NCBI RefSeq assembly: GCF_016756595.1
Contig: NZ_AP023257.1
Span: forward strand, 5,658,001-5,722,000
Reading direction: 5' to 3'
DNA: 64,000 bases
Source of the DNA: Mesorhizobium sp. L-2-11
GTDB lineage: Bacteria; Pseudomonadota; Alphaproteobacteria; Rhizobiales; Rhizobiaceae
Below the pieces are notes generated by a model, which was not told the DNA's origin, searched no databases, and saw only the letters and a program-made list of their open reading frames with translations. The first letter of the stretch is position 1, and each line of letters opens with the position of its first letter. Position numbers and translations under genes: made by a program. Below are positions 52,325 to 62,033 of the stretch, piece after piece.

Positions 52325-52906
52325 TCAGTCATGGAGGTCCCTCGAGATCGCCGGGCCGACTGAAAAATCGCTGAATGTGACTTCGAAACCCTCGCGTTGC
52401 GGCGAGCAGCACATCATGCCGATATCGATGTTTTTCGAAGGCGGGAAGTAGGCGAGCCGCACCGGCTTCCAGTGATGGTCGGAGGCATCGAGATACTGAA
52501 CGCGAATGGTCTCGGCATGGCGGGTCAGCCGGATCCTGACGCCGTCCGGACCGGCCGGGATGCTGACCAGTGACCAGTCGGAGGCATCATTGGTGACGAC
52601 GACGGAAAAATAGGCGAGCCCGTCGGTGAACTCGATGCCGGCCTTGACCCAGTGCGTCTCGCTCAGCCGGACCATCAAACCGGCCTGGTCGTAGAGCGCC
52701 TTATAATTCCCCTTGACGGTGACCTCGGCGCTGAAATCGCCCTCGACCTGCCGGTAGAGGAAGTGGCCATTGTCGCGCCAGAAGCCATAAAACGTCTCGC
52801 GCCAGAAATCGGTCTCCTTGCCGGTCCGCACATGCACGGTGCTGTCGCCGAAAGCATGATGCGGTGGCGGGTTGAGCCAGGTCAGTTCTGCATGCTGAGA
52901 TGTCAT
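52325..52906 (-). CDS. DUF1349 (concanavalin-like) protein
   Basis: A 193-aa protein matching the DUF1349 family as I recall it: TDFWRETFYGFWRDNGHFLY, GDFSAEVTVKGNYKALYDQAGLMVRL and ETHWVKAGIEFTDGLAYFSVVVT are characteristic. The fold is a laminin-G/concanavalin-like beta sandwich and may bind carbohydrate. There is no signal peptide, so it is cytosolic. A single gene, convergent with the SRPBCC gene. Confidence 0.85.
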   Translation of the reverse strand: MTSQHAELTWLNPPPHHAFGDSTVHVRTGKETDFWRETFYGFWRDNGHFLYRQVEGDFSAEVTVKGNYKALYDQAGLMVRLSETHWVKAGIEFTDGLAYFSVVVTNDASDWSLVSIPAGPDGVRIRLTRHAETIRVQYLDASDHHWKPVRLAYFPPSKNIDIGMMCCSPQREGFEVTFSDFSVGPAISRDLHD

Positions 52907-52994
52907 CGACTTGCTCGTCTCGCCGGTTCGTATTGCGTCATCCGCCGCTCGTGCGACGAGGCGGATTTGTCTCTTGTACCCGGCTTCAGCCGCT

Positions 52995-54512
52995 TCATTT
53001 CGGCGCTTGGTAAAGCTCGGTCGCGGCTTCTCTCAGCGCGCGCCGGCTCTCCGGCCTGAAATACATCATGTGGCCGCCTTCCAGAAGCTCGACGCGGATA
53101 GGCTTTGCGCCGGGAAGCGAAGGCACCTGGCCGACAAGGTAGCGTGACGCCAGATAGGGTGTCACCAGGTCGGTGTAGCCGTTGACGATCAAAACACGGA
53201 GGCCGGGATTCAATGTGCGCGCCTGCTGAAGGTCATCCATCACGCCGGCATAGCCCTGACGCGTCGGGCTCGTCCCGTAATCCCAATTGCCGCTGATTTC
53301 ACGGTTGAGAAGCCGATAGCTTAGATCGGTGCGGAATTTCAATTCCTCCCTGATATAGCTGACAAAGGCGGAAGTGAGCGCCGGCACGCTTCGGTCGAGG
53401 ACCGGATCAGGACCGCTGGGCCTTGGACTTTCCGGGGCAACGTCTGCCGTTTCGATCGTGCCGTCATAGACGCTGAGAACATTGCCCCTTGCCCGCGCAA
53501 ACTCCTTGGCGAAGAGCGAGGTGGGAATGCGCGCAAAGTTTCGTTTGACGAGTTCGAGCGGCAGGCCGGTGATTTCGGCAACGCGCGGGCTCGCCAGACG
53601 CCCGCCCTGTTCGAGCCCGCTGGCAAGCGCTGCGAGATAGTCGCCAAGCGCATAGCGTTCGACATCGGCCAACCGCTCCTGCAGTTCGGGACCGGTGACG
53701 CTTTCGCTGCGCAGGCGCACCGCCGCCAGCGACGGAAGCTCAAGCGCCCAGTGAAGCGGCTGGAACTCGTCGGGCCGCACGAGCGTGAATTCGAGCGCCG
53801 GCGAGATGAGCACGATGCCGCGAGGACTGATGCCGATGTCATCCTGAAGCGTCTTGGCAAGCAGTGCCGCCCGAAACCCACCATAGCTTTCGCCGGCAAG
53901 AAACACCGGCGACGCTGTGCGGCCCGCCTGTGCCAGATAGAGCCGGATGAAGGCGCCCATCGCGGCGGCGTCCTGGTTGACGCCCCAGAAGCTGCGTGCC
54001 TCGGTGCCGGATGCTTCGCGGCTGTAACCCGTTCCGACAGGATCGACAAAGACCAGGTCGGTCATGTCGAGCCAGGTGTTCGGGTTGTCCAAAAGCCGCT
54101 GCGGCGGTGGGAGAAAACTTCCATCGGCCGCTGTCGCCATCACGCGTGGACCGAGCGCGCCAAGATGCAGATAGGCGGAAGCTGCTCCGGGACCACCGTT
54201 GAATACGAAAGTGATCGGGCGCCGGGGATCAGGTTCCCGGCTTGGCTCGGGACGCAGCGTGTAGGCGACATGAAAGATTTCCGCTGTGACGTCGCCCTTG
54301 CCGGATAGCAACGACAGCGTGCCGGCCTTTGCCTGATAATTGAGCGTGCGTTCCGCGATCACGATCGAATGATCTGAGACCTGGGGCGGCGGGAGCAGCG
54401 ACAGAACGCCACCCGAAGGCGACGGCCGCTCGGCCACTTGCGCATGGCCGGCCGGAAGGCCGCCAGCCAGCAGCAGCATAGCGAGAGTGATTTCTAGCAG
54501 CTTTGCACGCAT
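52995..54512 (-). CDS. serine carboxypeptidase (peptidase S10 family), exported
   Basis: A 505-aa alpha/beta hydrolase with a signal peptide (MRAKLLEITLAMLLLAGGLPAGHA). FVFNGGPGAASAYLHLGALGPR (about 100-121) is the S10 oxyanion region. FLAGESYGGFRAALL (about 195-209) holds the nucleophile Ser in GESYGG. The C-terminus has LIVNGYTDLVTPYLAS (Asp) and LLEGGHMMYF (His) to complete the triad. The start at 54512 was chosen over a Met nine codons upstream because it begins the signal peptide behind GCGGAG. A monocistronic periplasmic peptidase. Confidence 0.9.
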   Translation of the reverse strand: MRAKLLEITLAMLLLAGGLPAGHAQVAERPSPSGGVLSLLPPPQVSDHSIVIAERTLNYQAKAGTLSLLSGKGDVTAEIFHVAYTLRPEPSREPDPRRPITFVFNGGPGAASAYLHLGALGPRVMATAADGSFLPPPQRLLDNPNTWLDMTDLVFVDPVGTGYSREASGTEARSFWGVNQDAAAMGAFIRLYLAQAGRTASPVFLAGESYGGFRAALLAKTLQDDIGISPRGIVLISPALEFTLVRPDEFQPLHWALELPSLAAVRLRSESVTGPELQERLADVERYALGDYLAALASGLEQGGRLASPRVAEITGLPLELVKRNFARIPTSLFAKEFARARGNVLSVYDGTIETADVAPESPRPSGPDPVLDRSVPALTSAFVSYIREELKFRTDLSYRLLNREISGNWDYGTSPTRQGYAGVMDDLQQARTLNPGLRVLIVNGYTDLVTPYLASRYLVGQVPSLPGAKPIRVELLEGGHMMYFRPESRRALREAATELYQAPK

Positions 54513-54769
54513 GACGACTCCGCGGCGGAACGACTGCAAGCTACCACGCTGATGGCTCAGCCGAAATCACAGGACCGTGCACGCCCTCGCTGCTGGAACG
54601 AGATCGAGCTTTCAATGCACACGCACATCAGCGTGCCGATTTCGGGAGGATTAATCATGCAATTCGCTGTCAGGCCGATCTCCCCGTCTGGAAAACCGGT
54701 TCTACGAGACTGGCCCGTCGGCCAGAAAATCCGCTCGCTGCGCAGGTGAGGTAGAGCCCGCTAACTCCT

Positions 54770-55606
54770 CTACAACCTCCACAGCCGCTTTGCGTTGCTC
54801 AACAGCAGCTTTTCCCGTTCATCGGCACTTGCACCGCCAAGCAGTGCGTGCGTTGCTGCAATCCAAGTCGCAAGCCCGCCGCCAAGCGTGCAGACCGGCC
54901 AGTCGCTGCCCCACACGACCCGGTCCCAGCCAAAGCATTGGATGGTGTGCTCCACATAGGAACGCAGCGTTTCGACAGTCCAGGATCCAGCGTCCGCATA
55001 GGCGACCACACCGGAAATTTTGCCAACGACGTTCGGGCGGCGCGCGATCTCCGCCATATGCTCGCGCCAAGGGTGCTCGCCACCACCCTTGATGTCGGGT
55101 ACGCCGCAATGGTCGAGCACGAACTGCACACCCGGGGCAAGGTCAACGAGCGCAATCGCCTTGGGAATCTGATGCGGCAGGACGACGAGGTCGAAGGTCA
55201 GTCCGGTACCGGCAAGCCGCTTGATGTTTTCGCGAAACAGCGCGCCTTCCGAAAGATCGTCCGGCACGACGTGGAGCACACGTCGAAAACCCTTGACGAA
55301 AGGATCGGCGCGCTGGCGCTCGAGATAGGCGGCAAAGCCCGGCTCTTCCGGACGGCAGGAGGCAATCGCCCCGCGCAGTAAACTGTCCTTCTGTTGCGAC
55401 AGCGCCTTTACGTGACTGGTCTCGGTCTCGATGTCGGCTGAATCGACATCGACTTCCATATGCAATGCGCCCTCTATGCCGGCGCGGCGAGCCTGGATCG
55501 CATATTCGTCGTAGGAAAAAGCGCGGTTTAGCGCCGGTACGCCGGAGAGCCAGGGATAGCGCATCGCCGACTTGTCAATCAGGTGCAGATGGGTATCGAA
55601 AATCAT
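54770..55606 (-). CDS. amidohydrolase-2 family hydrolase
   Basis: A 278-aa TIM-barrel hydrolase. IFDTHLHLIDK (about residues 2-12) carries HxH, FVLDHCGVPD (about 163-172) the next His, and VVWGSDWPVCTLGG (about 234-247) the catalytic Asp. The family hydrolyses lactones such as fucono- or L-rhamnono-lactone, or cyclic amides. It stands alone here; the 54513-54769 stretch upstream of its stop shows no supported gene. Confidence 0.88.
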   Translation of the reverse strand: MIFDTHLHLIDKSAMRYPWLSGVPALNRAFSYDEYAIQARRAGIEGALHMEVDVDSADIETETSHVKALSQQKDSLLRGAIASCRPEEPGFAAYLERQRADPFVKGFRRVLHVVPDDLSEGALFRENIKRLAGTGLTFDLVVLPHQIPKAIALVDLAPGVQFVLDHCGVPDIKGGGEHPWREHMAEIARRPNVVGKISGVVAYADAGSWTVETLRSYVEHTIQCFGWDRVVWGSDWPVCTLGGGLATWIAATHALLGGASADEREKLLLSNAKRLWRL

Positions 55607-55942
55607 GGCGGCGCGCTCCTCCTCGGCGTTTCAAAATGATCTCATGGAGAAATTCTGCATTCAAACAAGAATTTACTTCGCCTGCTTGACTGCTGCTCCC
55701 GCCAGTTGCGACAGCTTTTCGGTCGCAGCCAGCAACAGTTCTATCGTCCTCGTAATGTCGGGTGCCTTGGGTGCGTTGACCGACGCAAGGATGGCGACCG
55801 AGCCCGCCACTGCCCGCATCGCCTGCTTAAGGCGCGCAGATTGATGACGCGAGTGGCGCGCCACATGGTTGCGCCCCGTGCGCTGCCGCGGGGACGATCT
55901 CAGCTTCATCGTTGACTGTTTGCAACGGTGGGCTCAGCTTTA
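55607..55942. other. 336-bp region, weak small-ORF candidate only
   Basis: A minus-strand frame from 55909 to 55673 could encode up to 78 aa ending in LLAATEKLSQLAGAAVKQAK, a plausible amphipathic helix. There is no clear ribosome-binding site and no recognisable family. I leave it uncalled. Confidence 0.35.
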
Positions 55943-56608
55943 CTAGCTCGTGGAGTCGACCGAGGTTTCGCTGCCTCGCCTCGGTCGGCGGATAGCCCTC
56001 ACCTTGCCGCTGTTTCCACCGCCGCAGAAGAACTGATCGCCACCATCGGACTCTAGCCCCGACACGCCTGTTCCAGGTGGCATCTCGAGCTTCTCCAAAA
56101 CCTTTCCGGTTTCAGGATCTATCCGCCTGACGTCGCTCTCGTCACCTTCCCAGGTGCCGTGCCAGAGTTCGCCGTCGATCCAGCTGACCCCTGTGACGAT
56201 ACGGTTGGAATCGATTGTGCGAAGAACTGCCCCTGTCTGGGGGTCGATCTGATGGATTTTGCGACCACGATTCTGCCCCACCCAAAGTGAGCCTTCGGCC
56301 CAGGCGAGTCCGGAGTCGCCGCCGCCACCTGGCGCCGGGATCGTGGCCAGCACTTGGCCGGTCTTCGGATCGATCTTCTGGATGCGATCTTCGGCGATCT
56401 GGAACAGGTGCTGGCCGTCGAAGGCCGTACCAGCGTGCGCGGCGACATCGATCGCGCGCACCACCTTGCCGCTCGCAGGATCCAAGGCGTTCAGTTTGTC
56501 TCCTGACGCAAACCAGACGTGCTGACCGTCGAACGTAACCCCAGCCACCTGGTCGACACCCGGAAAGGGTCCATATTCGCGGATGACTACGGCTGCAGAT
56601 CGTTTCAT
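55943..56608 (-). CDS. beta-propeller (streptogramin-lyase/YVTN-like) protein
   Basis: A 221-aa protein made of about five repeats of the type DGQHVWFASGDKLNALDPASG, DGQHLFQIAEDRIQKIDPKTG, AEGSLWVGQNRGRKIHQIDP and DGELWHGTWEGDESDVRRID, each ending in DP-x-T/S-G. There is no signal peptide. Similar small propellers are annotated as glutamine cyclotransferase or SMP-30-like, but catalytic residues cannot be judged. It lies 9 bp downstream of the regulator gene and is probably cotranscribed with it. Confidence 0.85.
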   Translation of the reverse strand: MKRSAAVVIREYGPFPGVDQVAGVTFDGQHVWFASGDKLNALDPASGKVVRAIDVAAHAGTAFDGQHLFQIAEDRIQKIDPKTGQVLATIPAPGGGGDSGLAWAEGSLWVGQNRGRKIHQIDPQTGAVLRTIDSNRIVTGVSWIDGELWHGTWEGDESDVRRIDPETGKVLEKLEMPPGTGVSGLESDGGDQFFCGGGNSGKVRAIRRPRRGSETSVDSTS

Positions 56609-56617
56609 GCTTCTATC

Positions 56618-57838
56618 CTAATAGCCCGACAGCGAGCCGGGGAGTAACAAGATTGTCGGGAATCCCGGCACCGGCGGGGTCATCCATCGGCGCGCTCGCC
56701 CGCGGCCGAACGACTGCACCTTGCCTGCTGCCGCAAGCTGCTCGAGCGAGCGCTGCACGGTGCGCGAGCTGGTTCCGAGCGCGATTGCGAGCGCCGAGCT
56801 CGACCACGACTCGCCGTCGGCGAGGAAGGCGAGCACCGCTGCATGCGGCTCGTCAGCAGGCGGCGCCAGCACCACGACATCGCGAGGGCGGCGCGGCTTA
56901 AGCGCGAAGCCTCGCTTGGTCGCGCTCACATCCGCCAGTAACCGCAACTCCACCCGAAGCCGGCCGACTTCGACCCGCAACCGGGCACGATGTGATTCAT
57001 CGGCGTGCTTGCCGCCGAAGGCGCGGGCGACGAGCGTGCTCCTCGGCACGTCTGCGGGCCAGGCTTCGCCCAGTGTGCGCGCAAGCGCGAACAGGACCGG
57101 GCGCGTCGCCAGCGAGACGATCGTGCCGGCGTCCCGCACGACATTGCGGCAGGCATCGACAACGAGCGCCCCCGATGCCAGCAGCGCTTCGACCTCCTCG
57201 AGCAGGAGCGGGCGCTCCTCACCACGGGCGATCAGGCGCGCCGCGGGCGTGTTCATCACCAGGGATGCGCCTTCAACCTCGGCCGTCAGCGCGGGAATGT
57301 CCGCCTGGCGCGCGGCGTGCTCGGCCCGCGCGAGCGCAACACGCGCCGCCTCGGTCCGGAGGCGGCGAATCGCGATCCCCGCAACCACCAGCTCGTGGGC
57401 GGCCCTCGACGCGGGTGGGAGCGTTATCGGGTCGAACCCAGCGAGCCTGCCCTCGGCCTCATCGAGGCGTCCGATCAGGAGCAGGCGCCGCGCTTCGAGA
57501 TTGCGCGCATGCGCGGCATTGACGTGGTCGCCGTGCTTTTCAAGCGTCGCCCGCGCGGCGTCGAGTGCCTTCGCCGGCCAGCCGAGGTCGCGCGAGACCA
57601 GCGCGATCTCGGCTTCGGCGACGACGCATCTCGCGCGGGCCACCGCCTCTCTCGGACCGAAGGCGCGCGCAGCACTTTTGAGGAGAGCCTTTGCCCGAAC
57701 GAGATCGCCGAGCTGCGCCATGGCGATGCCGCGCAGCGCAAGCGCAGGCGCATCGTCACGCAGGGCGACCCGCTTCAATGCGCCGAGGGGATCACCCGTT
57801 GCGAGGGCGCGCGCCGCAGCGGTGATCAGCGAGTCCAT
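56618..57838 (-). CDS. putative transcriptional regulator with helical-repeat N-terminus and C-terminal winged helix
   Basis: A 406-aa protein. Residues ~1-210 are Ala-rich helical hairpins resembling TPRs (RGIAMAQLGDLVRAKALLKSA; EAEIALVSRDLGWPAKALDA). Residues ~345-395 form a winged helix (SSSALAIALGTSSRTVQRSLEQLAAAGKVQSFGRGRARRW). It is divergent from the broken DUF899 gene and upstream of the propeller gene, so it may regulate one or both. No named family was recognised beyond the HTH. Confidence 0.8.
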   Translation of the reverse strand: MDSLITAAARALATGDPLGALKRVALRDDAPALALRGIAMAQLGDLVRAKALLKSAARAFGPREAVARARCVVAEAEIALVSRDLGWPAKALDAARATLEKHGDHVNAAHARNLEARRLLLIGRLDEAEGRLAGFDPITLPPASRAAHELVVAGIAIRRLRTEAARVALARAEHAARQADIPALTAEVEGASLVMNTPAARLIARGEERPLLLEEVEALLASGALVVDACRNVVRDAGTIVSLATRPVLFALARTLGEAWPADVPRSTLVARAFGGKHADESHRARLRVEVGRLRVELRLLADVSATKRGFALKPRRPRDVVVLAPPADEPHAAVLAFLADGESWSSSALAIALGTSSRTVQRSLEQLAAAGKVQSFGRGRARRWMTPPVPGFPTILLLPGSLSGY

Positions 57839-57971
57839 CGGAATCCCGTCACACTTGTAACTCTCACCATTCGAAATCCGGTCCTAATCTATCTCAGGAC
57901 CAACAACCAGCGCGCTGTATCGAAACGCGCCGTATCGAAAACGGTGCGAACAACGAGAAAGGAGAAGAACG

Positions 57972-58743
57972 ATGCCGACACACAGGACCGGAACACGAGA
58001 GGAGTGGCTGGCAGCGCGGCTTGATCTGCTCAAGGCAGAGAAGGAGCTCACGCGACAAAGCGACGAGGGTGGCGCGGCGGCGGCAAGAATTGCCTTGGGT
58101 TCGGATCGACAAGGATTACCGATTCGAGACCGACGAAGGCAGCGCTTCTCTGGCAGACCTTTTCAGGGGACGCTCGCAACTCCTCGTCTACCACTTCATG
58201 TTCGGGCCCGATTATACGGCGGGCTGTCCGGCCTGCTCAGCGATCGCGGATGGATTCGATGGCTTCGTCGTCCACCTGGCCAACCACGACGTCACGCTTT
58301 CGGCGGTATCGCGGGCACCGCTCGCGAAGCTGCAGGCGTACAAGCGGCGGATGGGATGGACGTTCCCCTGGGCCTCCTCACACGGCAGCGACTTCAATTT
58401 CGACTTCGACGTTTCGTTCACCGAGGAGCAGCAGCGCGAGCAAGGCATCGAATACAACTATGTCCGCGAGGCGCCTCTCGCCAAGATCCCCTCGCGTACG
58501 ACCGCCGACGGCTCCGAGACCTTCGCTGCAATGAGCGGAACGGACATGGCCACCTACACGCGCGAGAGGCCAGGCATGAGCGCATTCGTGCTAGAGGACG
58601 GCGTCGTCTACCACGCCTATTCCACCTATGCGCGCGGACTGGACGGGCTCTGGGGCATGTATCAGTGGCTCGACCGCGCGCCTCTAGGGCGTAACGAGGC
58701 TGGCGTCTGGTGGCGCCGCCACGACGAGTACGGCCAGGGCTGA
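57972..58743 (+). pseudogene. DUF899 thioredoxin-family gene disrupted by a one-base frameshift
   Basis: The N-terminus reads GTREEWLAARLDLLKAEKEL from the ATG at 57972 (AAGGAG upstream), then the frame is lost after QSDE. The correct continuation VARRRQELPWVRIDKDY, the thioredoxin-like LLVYHFMFGPDYTAGCPACS and the rest to 58743 are in the +1 frame. One extra G in the run at 58067-58069 explains the break. Either the gene is a recent pseudogene or this is a base-calling error. Intact DUF899 proteins are about 240-260 aa. Confidence 0.85.
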
Positions 58744-58749
58744 CGTTCG

Positions 58750-59028
58750 ATGACACTGCACCACACGCAGAAGATGCCGCCCGCAGGCAGCGGATCTGCC
58801 GGTCTCCCGAGCGACAATGTCGCCGCCCGCGGCGCGGCCGACTGGTTATCCCTGGCGGCCGCGCCAACCTTCGCAATCATGGCGCTGCTGACGGCCGTTA
58901 GCGGCGATGCGGACATGATCTGCTCGGCGGCGCAAGATGCGTCACCGCTCAGCGGAATGGTTATGATGTACTTGCTGATGAGCGCCTTCCATTTGGCGCC
59001 TTGGCTGAAGCTGGTTGGCAGCCGATGA
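58750..59028 (+). CDS. small membrane protein downstream of DUF899 gene
   Basis: A 92-aa protein with two hydrophobic segments (LSLAAAPTFAIMALLTAV, about residues 33-50; GMVMMYLLMSAFHLAPWLKL, about 69-88) and a DNVAARGAADW lead-in. I recall similar small proteins next to DUF899 genes in rhizobia. Function unknown. It starts 7 bp after the DUF899 stop, so probably the same transcript. Confidence 0.7.
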   Translation: MTLHHTQKMPPAGSGSAGLPSDNVAARGAADWLSLAAAPTFAIMALLTAVSGDADMICSAAQDASPLSGMVMMYLLMSAFHLAPWLKLVGSR

Positions 59029-59100
59029 AGCGCTGCCCGCCGGTCGTGATCCGGCGTTCGCCAGATCGAAACGGCAACCGGCGCGCGATCTCGCGTAGCC

Positions 59101-59823
59101 CTACGTGGCGATGTTGACCTCGCCTGCATGACGCATCATGCGGCGAAAGCTCATCGAGATGTGAGCTCGTCTTATGTGCCCGATCGACTCCCAGTCGCCG
59201 ATCTCGGCGGCGGCAAGCACCTCCTCCATTTCGCGGCGGAACGCAGTGAACTCCTCGACAAGGCCCAACTGCGGCATCATCTTCAGGACGACGCGCGCGA
59301 CCTGAAAATACAGGCGCTCGCTGATCTCGCGCAGCGGCTGGTTGCCGGTCATCGCGGTGAGCTCGTAGAAAAAGTCCATGTTGAGGCGCAGGAAAGCGCG
59401 CTGGTCGGGATTAAGCATTTCGGAATCGCAGCGCGCGATGAGTGCCCTTATCCGGTCGAGGTCGTCCGCCGTGCGCGGGATCGGCGAAAGCTTGCCGACG
59501 AGGAGCGCCAGTTCCAGGCGCAAGTGATAGACCTGCTGCAATTCCTCGATGTCGACATCAGTGACGATCGTGCCGACGCCATGGACGGACTGAACCAGAC
59601 CCTCGAATTCGAGGCGCGCCAGGACACGGCGAACCGGCGTGCGGCTGATCTGGAATTCCTGGGCAAGTTCTTCCTCGGAGAGATGGCTGCCCGGGGCGTA
59701 GTCGAGCAGGCAGATGCGGTCGCGCAGTATCCGGTAGATACGCTCGAACCGCTCCCGCGCCGAGAGCGGACGCTGCGGCGCGGCGGTCGCGGCCAACGAC
59801 GTGGCATCCGTCTCAAGCGTCAT
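59101..59823 (-). CDS. GntR family transcriptional regulator (FCD subfamily) of the ectoine locus
   Basis: A 240-aa protein. The winged HTH is LSEEELAQEFQISRTPVRRV and LARLEFEGLVQ (about residues 48-78); the FCD domain occupies about 90-225. Its ATG overlaps the stop of the ATPase gene by 4 bp, so it is the distal gene of the importer operon and would be made together with it. It probably senses an ectoine-pathway intermediate; GTATAC-containing sites lie before the first gene. Confidence 0.88.
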   Translation of the reverse strand: MTLETDATSLAATAAPQRPLSARERFERIYRILRDRICLLDYAPGSHLSEEELAQEFQISRTPVRRVLARLEFEGLVQSVHGVGTIVTDVDIEELQQVYHLRLELALLVGKLSPIPRTADDLDRIRALIARCDSEMLNPDQRAFLRLNMDFFYELTAMTGNQPLREISERLYFQVARVVLKMMPQLGLVEEFTAFRREMEEVLAAAEIGDWESIGHIRRAHISMSFRRMMRHAGEVNIAT

Positions 59824-60599
59824 CCAGCCTCCAGGACAGCGTGCAGGAACTGCCGCGTCCGCTCGTTCTTGGGGGCGCCGAACAACTCGTTTGGCGGCCC
59901 CTGCTCGCAGATCTTGCCGGCATGGAAAAAGCAGACGCGATCGGAGAATTCCTTGGCAAATCCCATCTGGTGGGTGACCATCAGCATGGTGAGGTCATGT
60001 TCCCTACCGAGTTTTCGGATGACTTCAAGCACTTCACCGACGAGTTCGGGGTCGAGTGCCGAGGTCACTTCGTCGAACAGCATGATCTTGGGCCGCATGG
60101 CGCAAGCGCGGGCGATGGCGACACGCTGCTGCTGGCCGCCGGAAAGCTGCGAGGGATAGTGGTCCTTCTTCTCCGACAAGCCGACCATGTTGAGCAGTTC
60201 GGCCGCACGCGCCTCGGCATCGGCCCGCTTCATGCCGAGCACGGTTATCGGGGCCTCAATGCAGTTCTGCATCGCCGTCATGTGCGGGAACAGGTTGAAC
60301 GACTGGAACACCATGCCGATCTTGGCACGGATCTTGCGGATGTGTGCGAGATCGGCGGGAACAAGCTTGCCGTTCCTCTCCATGTGGGTGAGCGGCTCGC
60401 CTTCGACCCAGATGACGCCGTCATTGATCGTCTCCAGCGTCATCAGCATACGCAGCACCGTGGTCTTGCCGGAGCCGGACGGCCCGATGATGGAGACCTT
60501 CTCGCCGCGTGCTATTTCCAGATTGAGCCCGTCGAGAACGGTCAGCGCGCCGTAGCGTTTCGAAACATTGTCGAAGCGAACCATCGGTTGTTCCGTCAT
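59820..60599 (-). CDS. ehuA: ectoine/hydroxyectoine ABC transporter ATP-binding protein
   Basis: A 259-aa polar-amino-acid-type ATPase. Walker A is GPSGSGKTT (about 39-47), signature LSGGQQQRVAIARAC (about 149-163), Walker B IMLFDEVTSALD (about 170-181), and H-loop LMVTHQMGF. The EhuA assignment comes from the neighbours (EhuB-like binding protein, two small permeases, divergent DoeA). By itself it is a generic HisP/GlnQ-type ATPase. It overlaps the permease stop by 4 bp. Confidence 0.82.
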   Translation of the reverse strand: MTEQPMVRFDNVSKRYGALTVLDGLNLEIARGEKVSIIGPSGSGKTTVLRMLMTLETINDGVIWVEGEPLTHMERNGKLVPADLAHIRKIRAKIGMVFQSFNLFPHMTAMQNCIEAPITVLGMKRADAEARAAELLNMVGLSEKKDHYPSQLSGGQQQRVAIARACAMRPKIMLFDEVTSALDPELVGEVLEVIRKLGREHDLTMLMVTHQMGFAKEFSDRVCFFHAGKICEQGPPNELFGAPKNERTRQFLHAVLEAG

Positions 60600-61255
60600 C
60601 GCATGGTCCTCCGGTTGAGCAAGCCTTCGAGGGAGCGAATGAGCGCGGCAGAAACCAGGCTCATAGCAAGGAAGAACAGGCCGACCAGCGTCATCGGCTC
60701 AGTGTAGCGGAAGGTTTCGGAGCCGATGATCTTGGCCGTCTGCATCAGCTCCAGCACGGCGATTGCGGAAAGCAATGGCGTCTCCTTGAACAAGGCAACC
60801 AGATAGTTGCCGAGCGCCGGAACGATCGGCGGGATCGCCTGCGGAATGATGATGTCGCGGAACGTCGTCCAGGCTGACAGATTGAGTGCGACCGAGGCTT
60901 CCCACTGGCCACGATGGATGTTGTCGAAACCGGCGCGATAGACCTCGGAACAATAGGCTGCGTAGTGGATGCCGATGGCAAGCACCCCGGCGGTGAAGGC
61001 GTCGAGCACGACGCCAAATTTCGGAAAGACGAAATAGAGAAAGAATATCTGGATCAGCAGCGGGGTCGACCGGATCAGTTCGACCAGCACCGAGATCGTC
61101 CAGCCGGTCCACGGCACGGCGATGCGGACGACCGCCAGCACCAGGCCAAGCGAGGCGGCAAGCGCAAACCCGATCAGCGTCGCCTCGATGGAAACGATGG
61201 CAGCGCGGGCGAGCACCGGCAGGATTTCAAAAGCAAATGCCCAGTCCCAGATCAT
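60596..61255 (-). CDS. ehuD: ectoine/hydroxyectoine ABC transporter permease
   Basis: A 219-aa permease of the His/Glu/Gln family with about five helices and the motif VELIRSTPLLIQIFFLYF (about 59-76), the typical ELxRxTPxLxQ signature. The docking loop is SEVYRAGFDNIHRGQWEA (about 107-124). The ATG at 61255 overlaps the preceding permease's stop; the upstream opening to 61771 is a shadow of that gene. Confidence 0.82.
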   Translation of the reverse strand: MIWDWAFAFEILPVLARAAIVSIEATLIGFALAASLGLVLAVVRIAVPWTGWTISVLVELIRSTPLLIQIFFLYFVFPKFGVVLDAFTAGVLAIGIHYAAYCSEVYRAGFDNIHRGQWEASVALNLSAWTTFRDIIIPQAIPPIVPALGNYLVALFKETPLLSAIAVLELMQTAKIIGSETFRYTEPMTLVGLFFLAMSLVSAALIRSLEGLLNRRTMR

Positions 61256-61980
61256 GCTGCCTTCCCCCGCGCCAGGCCGAGCGAAGCCCGCCTTTCGAGA
61301 AGCCGCATGCCGATGGTCACAACCAGCGACATTGCCAGGTACATCAGCAGGACGAGGGTGAAGATCGGAATGGTCTTGAACGTGTTCTGGTTCATTTGCT
61401 GCGCCTTGAAGGCGAGGTCCGAGAGCGTGATCAGCGAGACCAGCGCTGTGGATTTCAAAAGCTCGATGAACAGATTGCCCCAAGGCGGAATCATGGCGAC
61501 GAAAGCCTGCGGCAGGATGATCCGGCGCAACATCTGGGGACGGCTCATGTTCAATGCAGTACACGCCTCCCACTGTCCGCGGGCAACGGACTGGATCGCG
61601 CCGCGCACGACCTCCGATCCGTAAGCACCAACGTTCAGGCCGAGCGCCAGGACAGCAACCAGGAACGCGTCTAGCGTGACACCGAATTGCGGCAGCACGA
61701 AAAACAGCCAGAACAATTGCACCAGCGCCGAGGTGCCGCGGAAGATCTCGACATAGACCGTGGCCAGCCATCGGAGCGGCGCCGGGCCATACATCCGCGC
61801 CAGAGCCGCGAGCACGCCCATGACAATTGCCAGCAGGCTGCCGAGAATGGCGATCTCGATCGTCAGGACCGCTCCTTGCAGCAGCCCCGGCATAAACACT
61901 TTGTAAGATTCCTGTGTTGCCAAGGCACCGATCACGCCAAGCGCGACGACCAGCATGGCAACGAGCGTACGGATTCCCAT
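61252..61980 (-). CDS. ehuC: ectoine/hydroxyectoine ABC transporter permease
   Basis: A 242-aa permease, the partner of the next gene, with the family motif VEIFRGTSALVQLFWLFF (about residues 76-93) and docking loop SEVVRGAIQSVARGQWEA (about 125-142). It follows the binding-protein gene by 53 bp. Confidence 0.82.
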   Translation of the reverse strand: MGIRTLVAMLVVALGVIGALATQESYKVFMPGLLQGAVLTIEIAILGSLLAIVMGVLAALARMYGPAPLRWLATVYVEIFRGTSALVQLFWLFFVLPQFGVTLDAFLVAVLALGLNVGAYGSEVVRGAIQSVARGQWEACTALNMSRPQMLRRIILPQAFVAMIPPWGNLFIELLKSTALVSLITLSDLAFKAQQMNQNTFKTIPIFTLVLLMYLAMSLVVTIGMRLLERRASLGLARGKAA

Positions 61981-62033
61981 GCGATTCCCCTAGAAAAAAG
62001 GGCGGCGCTTTCGCGCCGCCAGCAGTTGGGAAC

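Noticed and set aside
54552..54749. 65-codon plus-strand frame
   Set aside because: No ribosome-binding site, no family resemblance and shadow-like composition. The region is treated as intergenic.
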